A stretch of 64,000 bases of DNA from Robiginitomaculum sp. (GTDB lineage Bacteria > Pseudomonadota > Alphaproteobacteria > Caulobacterales > Maricaulaceae). Under the pieces are notes generated by a model. The model ran no database searches. It was given only the letters and a program-made list of their open reading frames with translations, and was not told where the DNA came from. Of this stretch, positions 8,023-18,248 are shown piece by piece. The stretch spans positions 82,386 through 146,385 of the forward strand of contig JAESQN010000002.1 of the NCBI GenBank assembly GCA_016765135.1. Direction: 5' to 3'. Positions within the stretch are counted from its first letter, which is position 1; each line of letters starts with the position of its first letter. The position numbers and the translations under genes were made by a program.

Positions 8023-10893
8023 CTACTCAACAACATTCCCGTCAGCATCCAATTCAACCATTGGATTGCCGAGTGCTTTCAAATCGTCCCAGAGCGCTTT
8101 CTTATCACCGACGACAACCGTGATCATCTCGCCGTAGTTGAGATGTTTGGCGGCCAGACCGTTAAGCTCGTCCAGAGTGATACTTTGTAAAACATCGTTC
8201 TGCTCGGTCACGAAATCCGGTTTGAGGTCATAATTGGCGATTTCAGACAAATAACCAAGTTTCTGGCGCGGGGTTTCATAAGCACGAGCGTCGCGTTGCC
8301 CTAGAGAGTTTTTCATGAAGTTAAGCTCTTTGTCGCTCATACCATCTTTTTGGAAATTACCAATTTCCATGATGAACTGTTGGATGGAATCCACCGTAGT
8401 ATTGGCGCGCACGGCTGCTTGGGCCCGGAAAGCACCCCGGTAATCATTACCGTAAAAGAATGACCGCGCCCCGTAGGTATAACCCTTATCTTCACGTAGA
8501 TTAAGGTTGATACGCGAGTTAAATGCCCCGCCGAGATTGTAGTTCATAAGTTCAGTGCGGAAAAAATCACCCGTTGCGTCGTAATTTAAATCCCGCTTGC
8601 CAATGCGAATTTCACTTTGGGCCGCATCCGGTTTATCAATAAAATATAGTGTCCCGGCTTGCAGTTTCGGATAAGGCTTGAGGGTTGGTGCATCCGTATT
8701 CGCACCCTCCCAGTCTCCGAAAATGCCAAGTTTTTTAACAATTTCATCACGTGGCAAATTACTGACCACCTGAATGTCACCGCCAACAGGCCCATAAGTT
8801 TGACCGTAAAATGCTTTAGCATCTGCAACGGTTAACGTGCTAACCGTCGCAATTGTGCCCGCATCAGGTCTGGCGAAGCTGTTGTCCTTACCAAACAAAA
8901 TTTGCGTGAACACATTGGTCGCAGTGGTACCGGCATTTTTCTTGGCGTTTTTCAAGCCCTCAATGCTTTGTTTTTGTAGGCGTTTAAAATCATCTTCAGA
9001 GAACTTTGGTTGTGAAAGCTTCTCTTTGGCGATTTCCAATGTCCGGTCAAGATTGCTGGTCAGGGAGCGGATGTTCAACTGGGCAAAATTATCGCCGGCA
9101 TTGACGCTGATGGTTGAACCCAATTTTCGTAATTCATTGGATAGTTCTTCCGCCGTATGAGCATTGGTGGCTTCGCCCAACATCTGTGCCGTGATTGACG
9201 CCAGTCCAAGTTTGTCCAAATTCTCGCGAGTTTGGCCCGCCGGGATGCGCAAGCGTATGGTCGTGGTCGGAACTTCCGAATTGACCGCACCGGTGATTTT
9301 AATACCGTTCGCAGTTGTAGCCGCATATACCTCGGGCACGCGAATAACCGGGTTCGGCCCGGACGACGGAATGACGGAGCGGTCGAAGTCAGACGTACCG
9401 GGGCGCAGAGCCAGTTCATCTTCACCTGATTTTTCCGGGATATTGCGCTCATACATAGACCATGTATCAGGCTTGATAATATCCGCACCCTTGCCTTTGG
9501 CGACAATGCTTAAAATCACGGCAGGTTTGTCTTTTATATATTTTTCGTAAACCCGCATCACGTCGGCCTTGGTAACGCTTTCATAACGCGCAATGTCCTT
9601 ACCAATATAATCGGGATTACCGCGCACATATTCATAGGCGGCTAATTGGGAGACCTTGCCCGAAACGCTTTCCAGGCCAAACACCTTGCCAGATACTATC
9701 CCGGCTTTCACCCGCTCTATATCGTCATCTTTGGCACCGCCGCGCTCTTCAAACTCGGCCAAAGACGCACGGGCTATTTTCTCAAGGTCAGCCAGAGAAT
9801 TTCCCGGTGTCGGCAAAGCCAACATAGTAAATGAACAGTTAAGCTCCGCACAATTGTGCCCTGCACTGGCCTGGACGGCAAGACCCGGCTTAACCAGGTT
9901 TTTATACAATATGGAGGTTTTGCCACTGCCAACAATATCCATCAGCACATCAAGCGGTGCCTCGTCCGCATGGTACGCATGCACGGTCGGCCAGGACATA
10001 TACATCAGCGGCAAGGCAATATTATCCTCATAGGAGATATAGCGGTCAGCGTCCAATGTCACGGGCGTATAGACGGGGTCTTTCACTTCGGGGCCGCTCG
10101 GGATGCCGCCGAAATATTGCTTGACCCAGTTCAAGGTTTGCTCGGTGTCAAAATCGCCGCCAATGGTCAAAGACGCATTATTGGGGCCGTACCAACGCAG
10201 GAAAAACCGCTTGAGATCATCAAGATTGGCCCGATCAAGATCCACCATATAGCCAATAACCGGCCATGAATACGGATGACCTTCAGGATAAAGAGCCTGG
10301 CTGACTTTTTCCCACAGCAAACCATAAGGCCGGTTGTCAACCCGTTGACCGCGCTCGTTTTTGACGGTTTCGCGCTGGTTCTCAAACTTCTCTGACGTCA
10401 CAGCGTCCAGGAAGAAACCCATACGGTCAGCCTCCAGCCAGAGCATGCGCTCCAATTGATTATTGGGTACAGTCTCGAAGTAATTGGTTCGGTCGGTACT
10501 GGTCGTGCCGTTCAGCGTACCACCAGATTCGGTGATCAGAGCAAAATGCTGCTCGTCGGCGACATTATCAGAGCCTTGAAACTGCATATGCTCGAAAAAA
10601 TGCGCAAAGCCGGATTTACCTGCCTCCTCACGGCCCGAGCCAACATGGTAGGTCACATCCACATGTACCAGAGGGTCAGAGCGGTCCGGTGCCAGAATAA
10701 CCGTCAGCCCGTTATCCATTTCATATTTAGTGTAAGGAATGCCAATTTCGCCGCTCTTGGCAGACACGGTTTGGACTTTAGTGAACCCCTCAACCATGAC
10801 CTCTTGCGGGGCTGTCATATCTGGATTTCCCGCTTTTGGCTCACAAGCCGCTAGCGCCAAAACTGCCGTCGTTATAAATAGAAATTTTCTCAT
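8023..10893 (-). CDS. M16 family (insulinase/pitrilysin-like) metalloprotease, lipoprotein
   Basis: This 956-residue protein begins with a lipoprotein signal (ALAACEP, Cys at about residue 17). The first M16 half carries the inverted zinc motif HFFEHMQF (about residues 103-110). The distal Glu region is in NQRETVKNERGQRVDNRPYG, about 75 residues later. The second half (from about residue 510) is an inactive M16 repeat of the type that closes the clamshell, with RLRIPAGQTREN and NLREDKGYTYGARSFF. Such enzymes degrade small peptides inside a closed chamber. The lipid anchor suggests action in the periplasm or at the surface. The gene is monocistronic. Confidence 0.9.
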   Translation of the reverse strand: MRKFLFITTAVLALAACEPKAGNPDMTAPQEVMVEGFTKVQTVSAKSGEIGIPYTKYEMDNGLTVILAPDRSDPLVHVDVTYHVGSGREEAGKSGFAHFFEHMQFQGSDNVADEQHFALITESGGTLNGTTSTDRTNYFETVPNNQLERMLWLEADRMGFFLDAVTSEKFENQRETVKNERGQRVDNRPYGLLWEKVSQALYPEGHPYSWPVIGYMVDLDRANLDDLKRFFLRWYGPNNASLTIGGDFDTEQTLNWVKQYFGGIPSGPEVKDPVYTPVTLDADRYISYEDNIALPLMYMSWPTVHAYHADEAPLDVLMDIVGSGKTSILYKNLVKPGLAVQASAGHNCAELNCSFTMLALPTPGNSLADLEKIARASLAEFEERGGAKDDDIERVKAGIVSGKVFGLESVSGKVSQLAAYEYVRGNPDYIGKDIARYESVTKADVMRVYEKYIKDKPAVILSIVAKGKGADIIKPDTWSMYERNIPEKSGEDELALRPGTSDFDRSVIPSSGPNPVIRVPEVYAATTANGIKITGAVNSEVPTTTIRLRIPAGQTRENLDKLGLASITAQMLGEATNAHTAEELSNELRKLGSTISVNAGDNFAQLNIRSLTSNLDRTLEIAKEKLSQPKFSEDDFKRLQKQSIEGLKNAKKNAGTTATNVFTQILFGKDNSFARPDAGTIATVSTLTVADAKAFYGQTYGPVGGDIQVVSNLPRDEIVKKLGIFGDWEGANTDAPTLKPYPKLQAGTLYFIDKPDAAQSEIRIGKRDLNYDATGDFFRTELMNYNLGGAFNSRINLNLREDKGYTYGARSFFYGNDYRGAFRAQAAVRANTTVDSIQQFIMEIGNFQKDGMSDKELNFMKNSLGQRDARAYETPRQKLGYLSEIANYDLKPDFVTEQNDVLQSITLDELNGLAAKHLNYGEMITVVVGDKKALWDDLKALGNPMVELDADGNVVE

Positions 10894-10991
10894 ATTACTT
10901 CCCCTAATAACTTCATGATTGGTTTATTGATAAACAGTAATGATGTGGACAGGTAAGTAAAGTAAATTTTGTGTAAGATTAGCTTGAACGC

Positions 10992-11405
10992 CTATTTGAT
11001 CCAATTTTCTAATTCCAGGCCAGGAACCTTTGAAAAATGTTTGTGGTTATTTGTCACTAGAACGGCATCAAGGCCAAGAGCATGGGCCGCGATCAATGTG
11101 TCATTTGGGCCTATGGGTGAACCTTTGGCAAACAGGGTCGCTTGTAACTCAGCAAAATTGCCTGCAGCTTGCACATCCCAAGGCAGGACATCATGCAAGC
11201 GGTCGCAAAAAGCGGTGATCAAGCCATGTATTTTTTGTGGGTTTCCAGACCGTGTTGCCCCAAGACGCAGTTCTGCATAGGTGATAGCAGATATGCACAA
11301 AATGTGTTTGTCAAGGACGCGAGCTTCCATTGATTTTAAGACTGTGACCGGGCGTTTCTTGATAATATAGCTGCAAATATCGGTATCGAGCATATAAAGT
11401 ATCAC
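10992..11405 (-). CDS. vapC: VapC-type PIN-domain ribonuclease toxin
   Basis: This 137-residue PIN domain has acidic catalytic positions in MLDTDICSYI, SAITYAELRLG and PNDTLIAAHAL, near residues 7, 45 and 102. The fourth, usually Asp, lies in a VTNNHKHF context where Asn replaces it, as in many active VapC. The GTG start at 11405 overlaps the vapB stop by four bases, as expected for coupled translation. An ATG at 11393 is an alternative start. VapC toxins cut tRNA or rRNA when the antitoxin is lost. Confidence 0.9.
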   Translation of the reverse strand: MILYMLDTDICSYIIKKRPVTVLKSMEARVLDKHILCISAITYAELRLGATRSGNPQKIHGLITAFCDRLHDVLPWDVQAAGNFAELQATLFAKGSPIGPNDTLIAAHALGLDAVLVTNNHKHFSKVPGLELENWIK

Positions 11406-11632
11406 AAGTCTACTCGACCCTGATTGAAAATTGGAGGGCGTTCACCCATGAAGTCCTCGTCAATCTTTGGCATATCGATCAAGGATGTCCAGTTTTTGCG
11501 CACCGGGCGAATAACAAGCGCGTCGCCTTGCTTTTGAACAACGACTTCATCAACGCCAGCAAACTCCAGTGCCTTGGGAATGCGAACAGCTTGACTTTTG
11601 CCGTTAACAAATAATTTCACAATAACCGACAT
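11402..11632 (-). CDS. vapB: VapB-type AbrB-fold antitoxin
   Basis: The preferred start at 11632 gives 76 residues beginning MSVIVKLFVNGKSQAVRIPK, the typical swapped-hairpin AbrB/SpoVT DNA-binding domain of VapB. An ATG at 11665 would add 11 residues that do not fit the fold. The C-terminal half, with NWTSLIDMPKIDEDF, is the likely toxin-wrapping tail. It is encoded directly before vapC with a four-base overlap. VapB proteins neutralise VapC and repress their own promoter; repeated GCATAT motifs upstream fit that role. Confidence 0.88.
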   Translation of the reverse strand: MSVIVKLFVNGKSQAVRIPKALEFAGVDEVVVQKQGDALVIRPVRKNWTSLIDMPKIDEDFMGERPPIFNQGRVDL

Positions 11633-11651
11633 GGCAACATTCTCCATAAAA

Positions 11652-11700
11652 CATATGCAATGCATAGGCTAAACATGTGCATATGTCAAGCATATACATA
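11652..11700 (-). promoter_or_regulatory. Probable vapBC promoter and autorepression operator
   Basis: The 49 bases upstream of vapB hold TATGC-AAT-GCATA (11654-11666, a perfect inverted repeat), then GCATATG and GCATATAC. This is a cluster of related half-sites about 20-65 bases before the vapB ATG. VapBC complexes usually bind such repeats. The binding is inferred. Confidence 0.5.
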
Positions 11701-11728
11701 GCCGTATTAAAGCGGTGTTAAAGCGGTA

Positions 11729-12784
11729 TTACACCCCTGCCCCGCGTCTGCCAAAGGGTCTGCGGGTTCTTGTTTGCTTAGGTTTTGTTGGGGGACGCTT
11801 ACGCCGTTTGGGGCGGCTCTCGCTGTCATCTCGCCCACCTGCGAATTTCACCAAAGCCGCTATGCGTTTTTCTATGGGCGGATGGGTGGCGAACCAGTCG
11901 GATATGCCGACACGCGGATTTTCTATGGCCATTTCACGGATATCTGATGGGGCGTCCAGCTTCGCGTTGCCGGATATTTTTTGCAAAGCCCGGATCATGG
12001 CGTCCGGGTTTTTGGTTAGCTCCACAGAACCTGCATCGGCCAAATATTCACGTTTGCGCGACAGGGCAAAACGGATCAACATAGCCAAAGCATATGATAT
12101 AGCGATAATCGCCACGGCAATCAAAACCAAGACGGCGGCATTGCCCTCGCCGCTGCGGCGCGAGCGCGTCGTGCGGCGCATATTGGTGCGAAACATGCCG
12201 CGCACCACACCCTGCCCAAAAAACGAAATGATGCCGACAAAAATCACAGATATGATCAACAAGCGCACATCTTTGTTACGAATATGGGTCAGCTCGTGGG
12301 CAATCACCGCCTCCAATTCCTCGTCGTCCAGAGCATTCATAAGCCCGCGTGTTAAGGTGATAGTGTAGTTTTTGGTGCGAATACCGCTGGCATAAGCATT
12401 CATCACATCAGTCTCAATAATCTTGAGCCGGGGCGTGACAATGCCGCGCGAAATGCACAAATTTTCCAGCAGTTTATAAGCAAGCGGCTCGTCATTGGCG
12501 GACACAGATTTGGCTTTGGTCGCTCGGTCAATCAGCGCCTGGTGGCCCATAAATGCGACACCGAACCAGGCACCAACCCCGGCTAAAGTCATCGGGATGG
12601 CGGTGGGCATTGCGTCTGCGGCAAAGGCAAAGCCGCCGTAAGTGCTGCGACCCTCCACATACCCGGCCCATAACAAAAGCCCGGCATAAACCAGGCCAAG
12701 TATCAACACAGGAAACAAAATCAGCAAAACTATGCTCTTGAGATTATTGTTCCATATGTGGGTTTTTAGCCCGTAAGCACCCAT
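11729..12784 (-). CDS. HtpX-like M48 family membrane metalloprotease
   Basis: This 351-residue protein has two N-terminal membrane segments (about residues 16-40 and 58-75). The zinc motif AVIAHELTHIRNKDV (HExxH) follows, then further hydrophobic segments after it and around LVLIAVAIIAISYALAMLI. The downstream YLADAGSVEL holds the third-ligand Glu region, and FATHPPIEKRIAAL is the usual M48 C-terminal mark. The extreme C-terminus is Arg- and Lys-rich. M48B proteases clear misfolded membrane proteins. It follows lemA by six bases, a frequent pairing whose joint role is not settled. Confidence 0.88.
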   Translation of the reverse strand: MGAYGLKTHIWNNNLKSIVLLILFPVLILGLVYAGLLLWAGYVEGRSTYGGFAFAADAMPTAIPMTLAGVGAWFGVAFMGHQALIDRATKAKSVSANDEPLAYKLLENLCISRGIVTPRLKIIETDVMNAYASGIRTKNYTITLTRGLMNALDDEELEAVIAHELTHIRNKDVRLLIISVIFVGIISFFGQGVVRGMFRTNMRRTTRSRRSGEGNAAVLVLIAVAIIAISYALAMLIRFALSRKREYLADAGSVELTKNPDAMIRALQKISGNAKLDAPSDIREMAIENPRVGISDWFATHPPIEKRIAALVKFAGGRDDSESRPKRRKRPPTKPKQTRTRRPFGRRGAGV

Positions 12785-12790
12785 TTTGCT

Positions 12791-13354
12791 TTAATCGAAA
12801 CTAACGTCCGGGGCAACTTCCAAAGCTTCGCGTCCCTCCGTGCTTTCAAAGAAATCACGTGGCCCGAAATTAAACGGCCCGGCGATCATGTTGGCCGGAA
12901 ATTGCTCACGGCCAGTGTTATATTCCTGGGTGGCATTATTATAGAACCGCCGCGCCGCAGAGATTTTATTTTCCACATCACTAAGCTCGTCTTGCAATTG
13001 CAGGAAATTTTCATTGGCTTTTAAATCCGGGTAGGCTTCGGCCAAAGCAAACAATTTGCCTAACGCCTGTGAGAGTAAACCTTCAGCCTTGACCGTATCG
13101 CCAACGCCGCCTGCCGACACGGCGGCATTGCGGGCCGCGATCACTTCGTTGAGGGTTTCTTTTTCGTGCTTGGCATAGCCCTTGACCACATTGACAATGT
13201 TCGGAATTAAGTCCTGCCGCTGTTTGAGCTGGACTTCAATGTCCGACCAAGCCTGATTACAAGTTTGCCTCAACCCAATGAGCCGATTGTAAATCCCGAT
13301 GATTAAAAACACCAACGCCAAGATAGCGCCAAGTATTACAAGTAACATAGTCAT
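12791..13354 (-). CDS. lemA: LemA family protein
   Basis: This 187-residue protein has a single N-terminal membrane helix (about residues 3-25) followed by the LemA helical bundle. The family hallmarks are visible: NRLIGLRQTCNQAWSDIEVQ, LKQRQDLIPNIVNVVKGYA, YPDLKANENFLQLQDELSD and ARRFYNNATQEYN. LemA proteins are of uncertain function, but are commonly encoded beside M48 proteases or TPM-domain proteins in bacterial envelopes. Here the M48 gene follows immediately on the same strand. Confidence 0.93.
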   Translation of the reverse strand: MTMLLVILGAILALVFLIIGIYNRLIGLRQTCNQAWSDIEVQLKQRQDLIPNIVNVVKGYAKHEKETLNEVIAARNAAVSAGGVGDTVKAEGLLSQALGKLFALAEAYPDLKANENFLQLQDELSDVENKISAARRFYNNATQEYNTGREQFPANMIAGPFNFGPRDFFESTEGREALEVAPDVSFD

Positions 13355-13410
13355 AAAAATCCCCTTTACAGTTCACCATTAACATAATGATTTAATTACA
13401 ATTTTCAAGC

Positions 13411-15684
13411 CTATAGGCGTTTATCTTCTGCGAATACCCCAGCGCGGGAAAAACCGCGTGGGGCTATGCGACCGGCCTGGGCCCGTTTGCCTTGGTGGAT
13501 TTCCCAATCATTGACGTTGATACGCCGTCCCGATGCGTCCACAAACGCCAGCCCGTCTTCGACCGTAAATGTTGTGATATCCTTGAGGCCGCCGTCTTTA
13601 TAGTTTTGCAAGCGCACACCTTTACCGCGTCCGAGCACGGGTAGTTCATCAACATTATAGATTAGCAATTTCCGGTTCTCGCCAATGGTAGCAATCTTCT
13701 CTCCGGCCACTGCGATACAGCGCAAAGCTTCCACCTTGCCCTTGACATTCAGCACCTGCTTACCGCTCCGTTTGGCCGCAATAATATCGGCTTCATTCAC
13801 GCGGAAACCATATCCGGCGCTACTGGCCACCAGCAATTCCCGTTCAGGGTCATGAACAAACAGGCCAATGGGCATGTGGTCATCTTCCAAATCGACCATC
13901 AAGCGTATGGGTTCGCCGTTGCCGCGCCCGCCGGGTAATTTATCCGCGCCCAGTGTATAAAATTTGCCGTTACTGGCGAACATGATAATTTGGTCGGTAG
14001 TGTGGGCGGGTACGGCAAAAGCCGGGCCGTCGCCGTCTTTGAACTTGAGGCTGGACAAGTCTTCAACCTTGCCTTTGAGCGCCCGAATCCAGCCCATTTT
14101 TGACAGTACAATCGTCACGGGTTCTTTGGAAATAAAGGCCGTGGACATATCGATTTCAATATCTGGCTCATCGGCAAATGTTGTGCGGCGTTTGCCCAGA
14201 TCAATTTTAGGGCCATAAATATCGCGGATTTCGCGAATTTGCTCGGCGATGCGTGACCACTGTAATTTCTCTGAACCTAGCAATTCTTCGATGTTTCGTT
14301 TTTCCTCGGCCAACGTATCATATTCGGCTTGAATTTCGATTTCCTGAAGCTTGTTCAAGGCACGCAAACGCATGTTTAAAATAGCGTCTGCCTGACGTTC
14401 GGTTAGTCTAAACGCTTTGATCAATTCGTCCTTGGGCTTGTCTTCAAAACGAACAATGCGGATGACTTCGTCAAGATTGAGATAGGCGACTTTAAAGCCC
14501 GCTAAAATCTCCATGCGGTCTTCAATTTTAGCGAGGCGGTGACGCGAACGGCGCCCCAGCACATCGCGCTGGTGGTCGAGAAACGCTTGTATGGTTTCGC
14601 GAAGCCCCATAACACGCGGCGTACCCGTCGCGTCCAGTACATTCATATTCAGACTGATACGGCTCTCAAGTTGACTGGATTTGAACAAGCTCTCCATCAA
14701 CATATCCGGGTCGATATTTTTATTTTTTGGCTCCAACACCACACGAATATCTTCGGCGCTTTCGTCGCGCACATCGGCCAGCCACGGGTTTTTCTTGGCG
14801 TCAATCAACTCGGCTAATTTCTCGATCAAACGGGATTTTTGTACCTGATAGGGAATTTCCGTGACGACAATTTGCCACTGCCCGCGTCCTAATTCTTCAA
14901 TCTCCCAGCGCGAACGCACTTTAAAACCACCGCGCCCCGTGGCATAAGCCTCGACAATATTCTCTCGTGGTTCGACGATGATACCGCCCGTAGGCAAGTC
15001 CGGCCCCTTAACATGTTCCAGCAAGGTCTCGATGCGGGCCTTGGGGGCTTTGATCAAATGCAGGGCGGCGGCGCAAATCTCGGCCGCATTGTGGGGCGGG
15101 ATCGACGTGGCCATGCCCACGGCAATACCGTGCGAACCATTGGCGAGCAAATTGGGGAAACCTGCGGGCAAGACTACTGGTTCTTGGTCTTCCTCATTAT
15201 AGGTGGCGCGAAAATCTACTGTGTCTTCTTCCAAGCCTTCCAGCAAAGCCTTGCCGGCTGGTGTCATGCGGGCTTCGGTATAACGCATGGCCGCCGCACT
15301 ATCGCCGTCGATATTGCCAAAATTGCCCTGCCCGTCCACCAAAGGATAGCGGGCCGAAAATGTTTGCGACAGCTTAACCAGAGCATCATAAATCGACGCA
15401 TCACCGTGGGGGTGATATTGTCCCATAACATCCCCGACAATCCGGGCGCATTTTTTATGGGCGTTTTCGGGGTTCAGCTTGAGCTGGCGCATGGCATAAA
15501 GAATGCGCCTATGTACGGGCTTTAGCCCGTCGCGCACATCCGGCAATGCCCGCATGGTGATGGTCGCCATGGCATAGGCCAAATAGCGCGACCCCAACGC
15601 ATCGTCGATATTTTCCTCAATGATATTACCAGACGCTTTACCATCAGGCGTTTTAGCCCCGTTTTTATCTTTTGTATCGCTCAT
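13411..15684 (-). CDS. parC: DNA topoisomerase IV subunit A
   Basis: The start at 15684 (MSDTKDKNG) gives 757 residues; an in-frame ATG at 15720 lies 12 codons upstream. The breakage-reunion domain shows MRALPDVRDGLKPVHRRI, GDVMGQYHPHGDASIYDA and the active-site tyrosine in AAMRYTEARM (about residue 133). The C-terminal third is the beta-pinwheel DNA-wrapping domain with degenerate repeats. The presence of NFGNIDGDSAAAMRY and the short pinwheel favour ParC over GyrA. With ParE it separates linked daughter chromosomes. It runs leftward without a close partner. Confidence 0.94.
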   Translation of the reverse strand: MSDTKDKNGAKTPDGKASGNIIEENIDDALGSRYLAYAMATITMRALPDVRDGLKPVHRRILYAMRQLKLNPENAHKKCARIVGDVMGQYHPHGDASIYDALVKLSQTFSARYPLVDGQGNFGNIDGDSAAAMRYTEARMTPAGKALLEGLEEDTVDFRATYNEEDQEPVVLPAGFPNLLANGSHGIAVGMATSIPPHNAAEICAAALHLIKAPKARIETLLEHVKGPDLPTGGIIVEPRENIVEAYATGRGGFKVRSRWEIEELGRGQWQIVVTEIPYQVQKSRLIEKLAELIDAKKNPWLADVRDESAEDIRVVLEPKNKNIDPDMLMESLFKSSQLESRISLNMNVLDATGTPRVMGLRETIQAFLDHQRDVLGRRSRHRLAKIEDRMEILAGFKVAYLNLDEVIRIVRFEDKPKDELIKAFRLTERQADAILNMRLRALNKLQEIEIQAEYDTLAEEKRNIEELLGSEKLQWSRIAEQIREIRDIYGPKIDLGKRRTTFADEPDIEIDMSTAFISKEPVTIVLSKMGWIRALKGKVEDLSSLKFKDGDGPAFAVPAHTTDQIIMFASNGKFYTLGADKLPGGRGNGEPIRLMVDLEDDHMPIGLFVHDPERELLVASSAGYGFRVNEADIIAAKRSGKQVLNVKGKVEALRCIAVAGEKIATIGENRKLLIYNVDELPVLGRGKGVRLQNYKDGGLKDITTFTVEDGLAFVDASGRRINVNDWEIHQGKRAQAGRIAPRGFSRAGVFAEDKRL

Positions 15685-15902
15685 GAAATTTCCAAATCTT
15701 GATTCGCACTTATCATACAAAATTTTTAGTAAATGTCCTAATCACCGGATTGAGATTTGTGGGGATTAGTTTGAGCCTTTTCACTTATCTCCAAATTGCG
15801 ACTAATTCGCACTTGCGTTTTCAAATGAACCATATATGAGAATAGTTCTTAATAACAAATACGTCTTATATTCATTGCATCCGCCTACAAAACCGAGGAA
15901 CT

Positions 15903-18248
15903 ATGACCACATCGACACAAAAACACTGGCTGATAGCGGCAAGTCACTTGGCGCTTGGCGTTATTGCCAGCAATTTCAGCTTGGCCCAAACTACACATCC
16001 AGAGACACATAATGCGGCAAGTCAGGTAACAGGTCAGGAAGCGCGTAATTTCGGAGACAACCGCGCAGACAAGCAGATCGCCGGAAACACCTTAAACCAG
16101 CTCGACATTATCACCGTTATTGGCACACGCAACATAACGGACGTGGCCGGTTCGATCACTTATATTGCGCCAGAAGAGCTGGCCATACAAAATTACACCG
16201 ACATCAACCGCATTCTGCGCACTGTGCCAGGGGTCAATTTGCAAGAAGAAGACGGGTACGGCCTGTTTCCCAATATCGGCATTCGCGGGTCGGGCACGGA
16301 ACGGTCTGCCAAAGTGCTAATTTTAGAAGATGGGGTCCCCATAGCCCCGGCGCCGTTCGCGGCACCGGCCGCCTATTATTTCCCATCTGTCGGGCGGATC
16401 AATGCGGTCGAGGTGACCAAATCCGTGGGCGCGGTTAAATATGGGCCGATCACAACCGGGGGCACGATCCAGTTTTTCTCAACCCCGATCCCGACCAAGA
16501 CCGCAGCCAGCGCGACAATATTGACCAGTAGTTTGGGCCGCACGACCGCCCATGCCTGGGCCGGGTCCCGTATTGAGAGCGAAGCCCTCCCCTTTGATGT
16601 GGGCTTTGTTTTGGAAACCTACCAGGAAAATGCAGAAGAAGGGTTCAAACAAATCGATATTGGCAGCACCGGGTTCTCCGTCGAGGATTATATGGCCAAG
16701 CTTGGGTTTTATTCAAAGGACAATGCCCGCTTCGACCAAAGCCTGACCTTGAAATATCTATATAGCGGTCGGGATGCGGACGAAACCTATCTGGGCCTGA
16801 CTTTGGAGGATTTTGAACGCACCCCGTTTTTGCGCTACCGGGCCAGCCAGCTTGATAATTTCACTTCAACGCAAGAAACCTTGCAGGCCACCCATAATAT
16901 TGCCCTATCAGACAACATACAATTGACCACACTGGCGTACCGTACCGACTTTGCTCGCAATTGGATAAAGCTTGACGAATTTGACAATAGCCAACTTTCG
17001 GGCCTTGGCGCGTGCAACAGTCTCAATGAAATTTTGGTGACCCCGACCCTGTGCACCCAGGAGTTCGAGGTTTTGGTTGGCGCGGACGGTTTTACCAGCC
17101 CCGATGATGTTCTGGGCCTGCGCCATAACAACCGGACATATTATGCCCAAGGTATCCAGTCCGCCCTCGGGTTTGATTTTCAGACAGGCGGGCTTGAGCA
17201 CTATCTTGTCACCAGTGTGCGTTATCATGAAGATTTTGTCGACCGCTTCCAGCAAACGGACCGGTTTCGTATCGACAATGGCACACTCGTTCGAACCACA
17301 GACAATGCACCGGGCACCCAAGCCAATCGCTTATCCAGCGCACGCAGTATTGCGCTCTATGTAGAGGACAGGATCACGGCAGGGGCGTGGCAGGTGACGG
17401 CGGGCTTGCGCTATGAGGAAATCGATACGGACCAAGTGCGCTGGTCAACACCGGACCGCAATCTGGCCCCCTCAAGCATCCGCGAAAACGCCTTTAACGA
17501 ATTTTTGCCCTCCTTGGGGATTATTTATGACGTGAACGACAAGTTGTCATTATTGGCCGGTGTCGCACGGGGATTTGCCATACCAGGCCCGTCGAACAGA
17601 TCAGCGGACGCGGAAAGGTCTGTAGCTTATGAGTTTGGCGGGCGGTATAATAACGACCTTTTCTCATTTGAGGCCATCGGGTTTTTCAATGATTACTCGA
17701 ACCTGATCGCAACCTGCACCAATGCTTCCGGCGGTAGTGAATGCGACATTGGCGACAGTGACAATGCGGGCGCGGCCAATGTGTTTGGCCTGGAAATTAC
17801 CGCAGCTACGGATTTGGGCGGCAGTTTCGAGCATATATCCCTGCCCCTCAATTTGGTCTATGCTTATACCAATACCGAGCTTCTCAGCTCCGTTGACAGT
17901 GATATTTTCGGCGACGTAAATGTTGGTGACGAAATCCCCTATGTCCCTGAACACCAAATCACCCTCAGCGGCGGTGTTATCGGAGAGGTCTGGGGGGTCA
18001 ATGCCAGCCTTAATTATGTCAGCCAGGCCCGCGATGTGCCCGGTCAAGGCCCGGTTGCGATCACCGAACGCATTGACGCCCGCACCCTGGTTGATGTGGC
18101 CGTCTATTACGACCTTAAAGCCGGCATCCGCCTACACCTAAAAGCCGACAATGTATTCGACACGGTCTACCTGGCCGGACGCCGCCCCTACGGCGTACGC
18201 CCCGGCAAACCCCGCGAAATCTTCGCCGGGCTTAGTTTGGATTTTTAA
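15903..18248 (+). CDS. TonB-dependent receptor, FecA-like
   Basis: This 781-residue protein has a signal peptide (about residues 1-29). A TonB-box-like segment follows (LDIITVIGTR) and then a plug domain with LRTVPGVNLQEEDGYG and NIGIRGSGTERSAKVLILED. The sequence PIAPAPFAAPAAYYFPS closely recalls the plug of the ferric-citrate receptor FecA. The rest is a 22-strand barrel ending in FAGLSLDF with a terminal Phe. The likely job is active uptake of a ferric chelate such as ferric citrate across the outer membrane. No FecIR-type regulators are adjacent. The upstream AGAATAGTTCT palindrome near 15838 might be an iron-regulator site. The gene overlaps the convergent recO by 17 bases. Confidence 0.9.
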   Translation: MTTSTQKHWLIAASHLALGVIASNFSLAQTTHPETHNAASQVTGQEARNFGDNRADKQIAGNTLNQLDIITVIGTRNITDVAGSITYIAPEELAIQNYTDINRILRTVPGVNLQEEDGYGLFPNIGIRGSGTERSAKVLILEDGVPIAPAPFAAPAAYYFPSVGRINAVEVTKSVGAVKYGPITTGGTIQFFSTPIPTKTAASATILTSSLGRTTAHAWAGSRIESEALPFDVGFVLETYQENAEEGFKQIDIGSTGFSVEDYMAKLGFYSKDNARFDQSLTLKYLYSGRDADETYLGLTLEDFERTPFLRYRASQLDNFTSTQETLQATHNIALSDNIQLTTLAYRTDFARNWIKLDEFDNSQLSGLGACNSLNEILVTPTLCTQEFEVLVGADGFTSPDDVLGLRHNNRTYYAQGIQSALGFDFQTGGLEHYLVTSVRYHEDFVDRFQQTDRFRIDNGTLVRTTDNAPGTQANRLSSARSIALYVEDRITAGAWQVTAGLRYEEIDTDQVRWSTPDRNLAPSSIRENAFNEFLPSLGIIYDVNDKLSLLAGVARGFAIPGPSNRSADAERSVAYEFGGRYNNDLFSFEAIGFFNDYSNLIATCTNASGGSECDIGDSDNAGAANVFGLEITAATDLGGSFEHISLPLNLVYAYTNTELLSSVDSDIFGDVNVGDEIPYVPEHQITLSGGVIGEVWGVNASLNYVSQARDVPGQGPVAITERIDARTLVDVAVYYDLKAGIRLHLKADNVFDTVYLAGRRPYGVRPGKPREIFAGLSLDF

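Noticed and set aside
15836..15852. Fur or Irr box before the TonB-dependent receptor
   Set aside because: AGAATAGTTCT is a short palindrome but does not match a full known box, so it is mentioned only as a possibility in the receptor entry.
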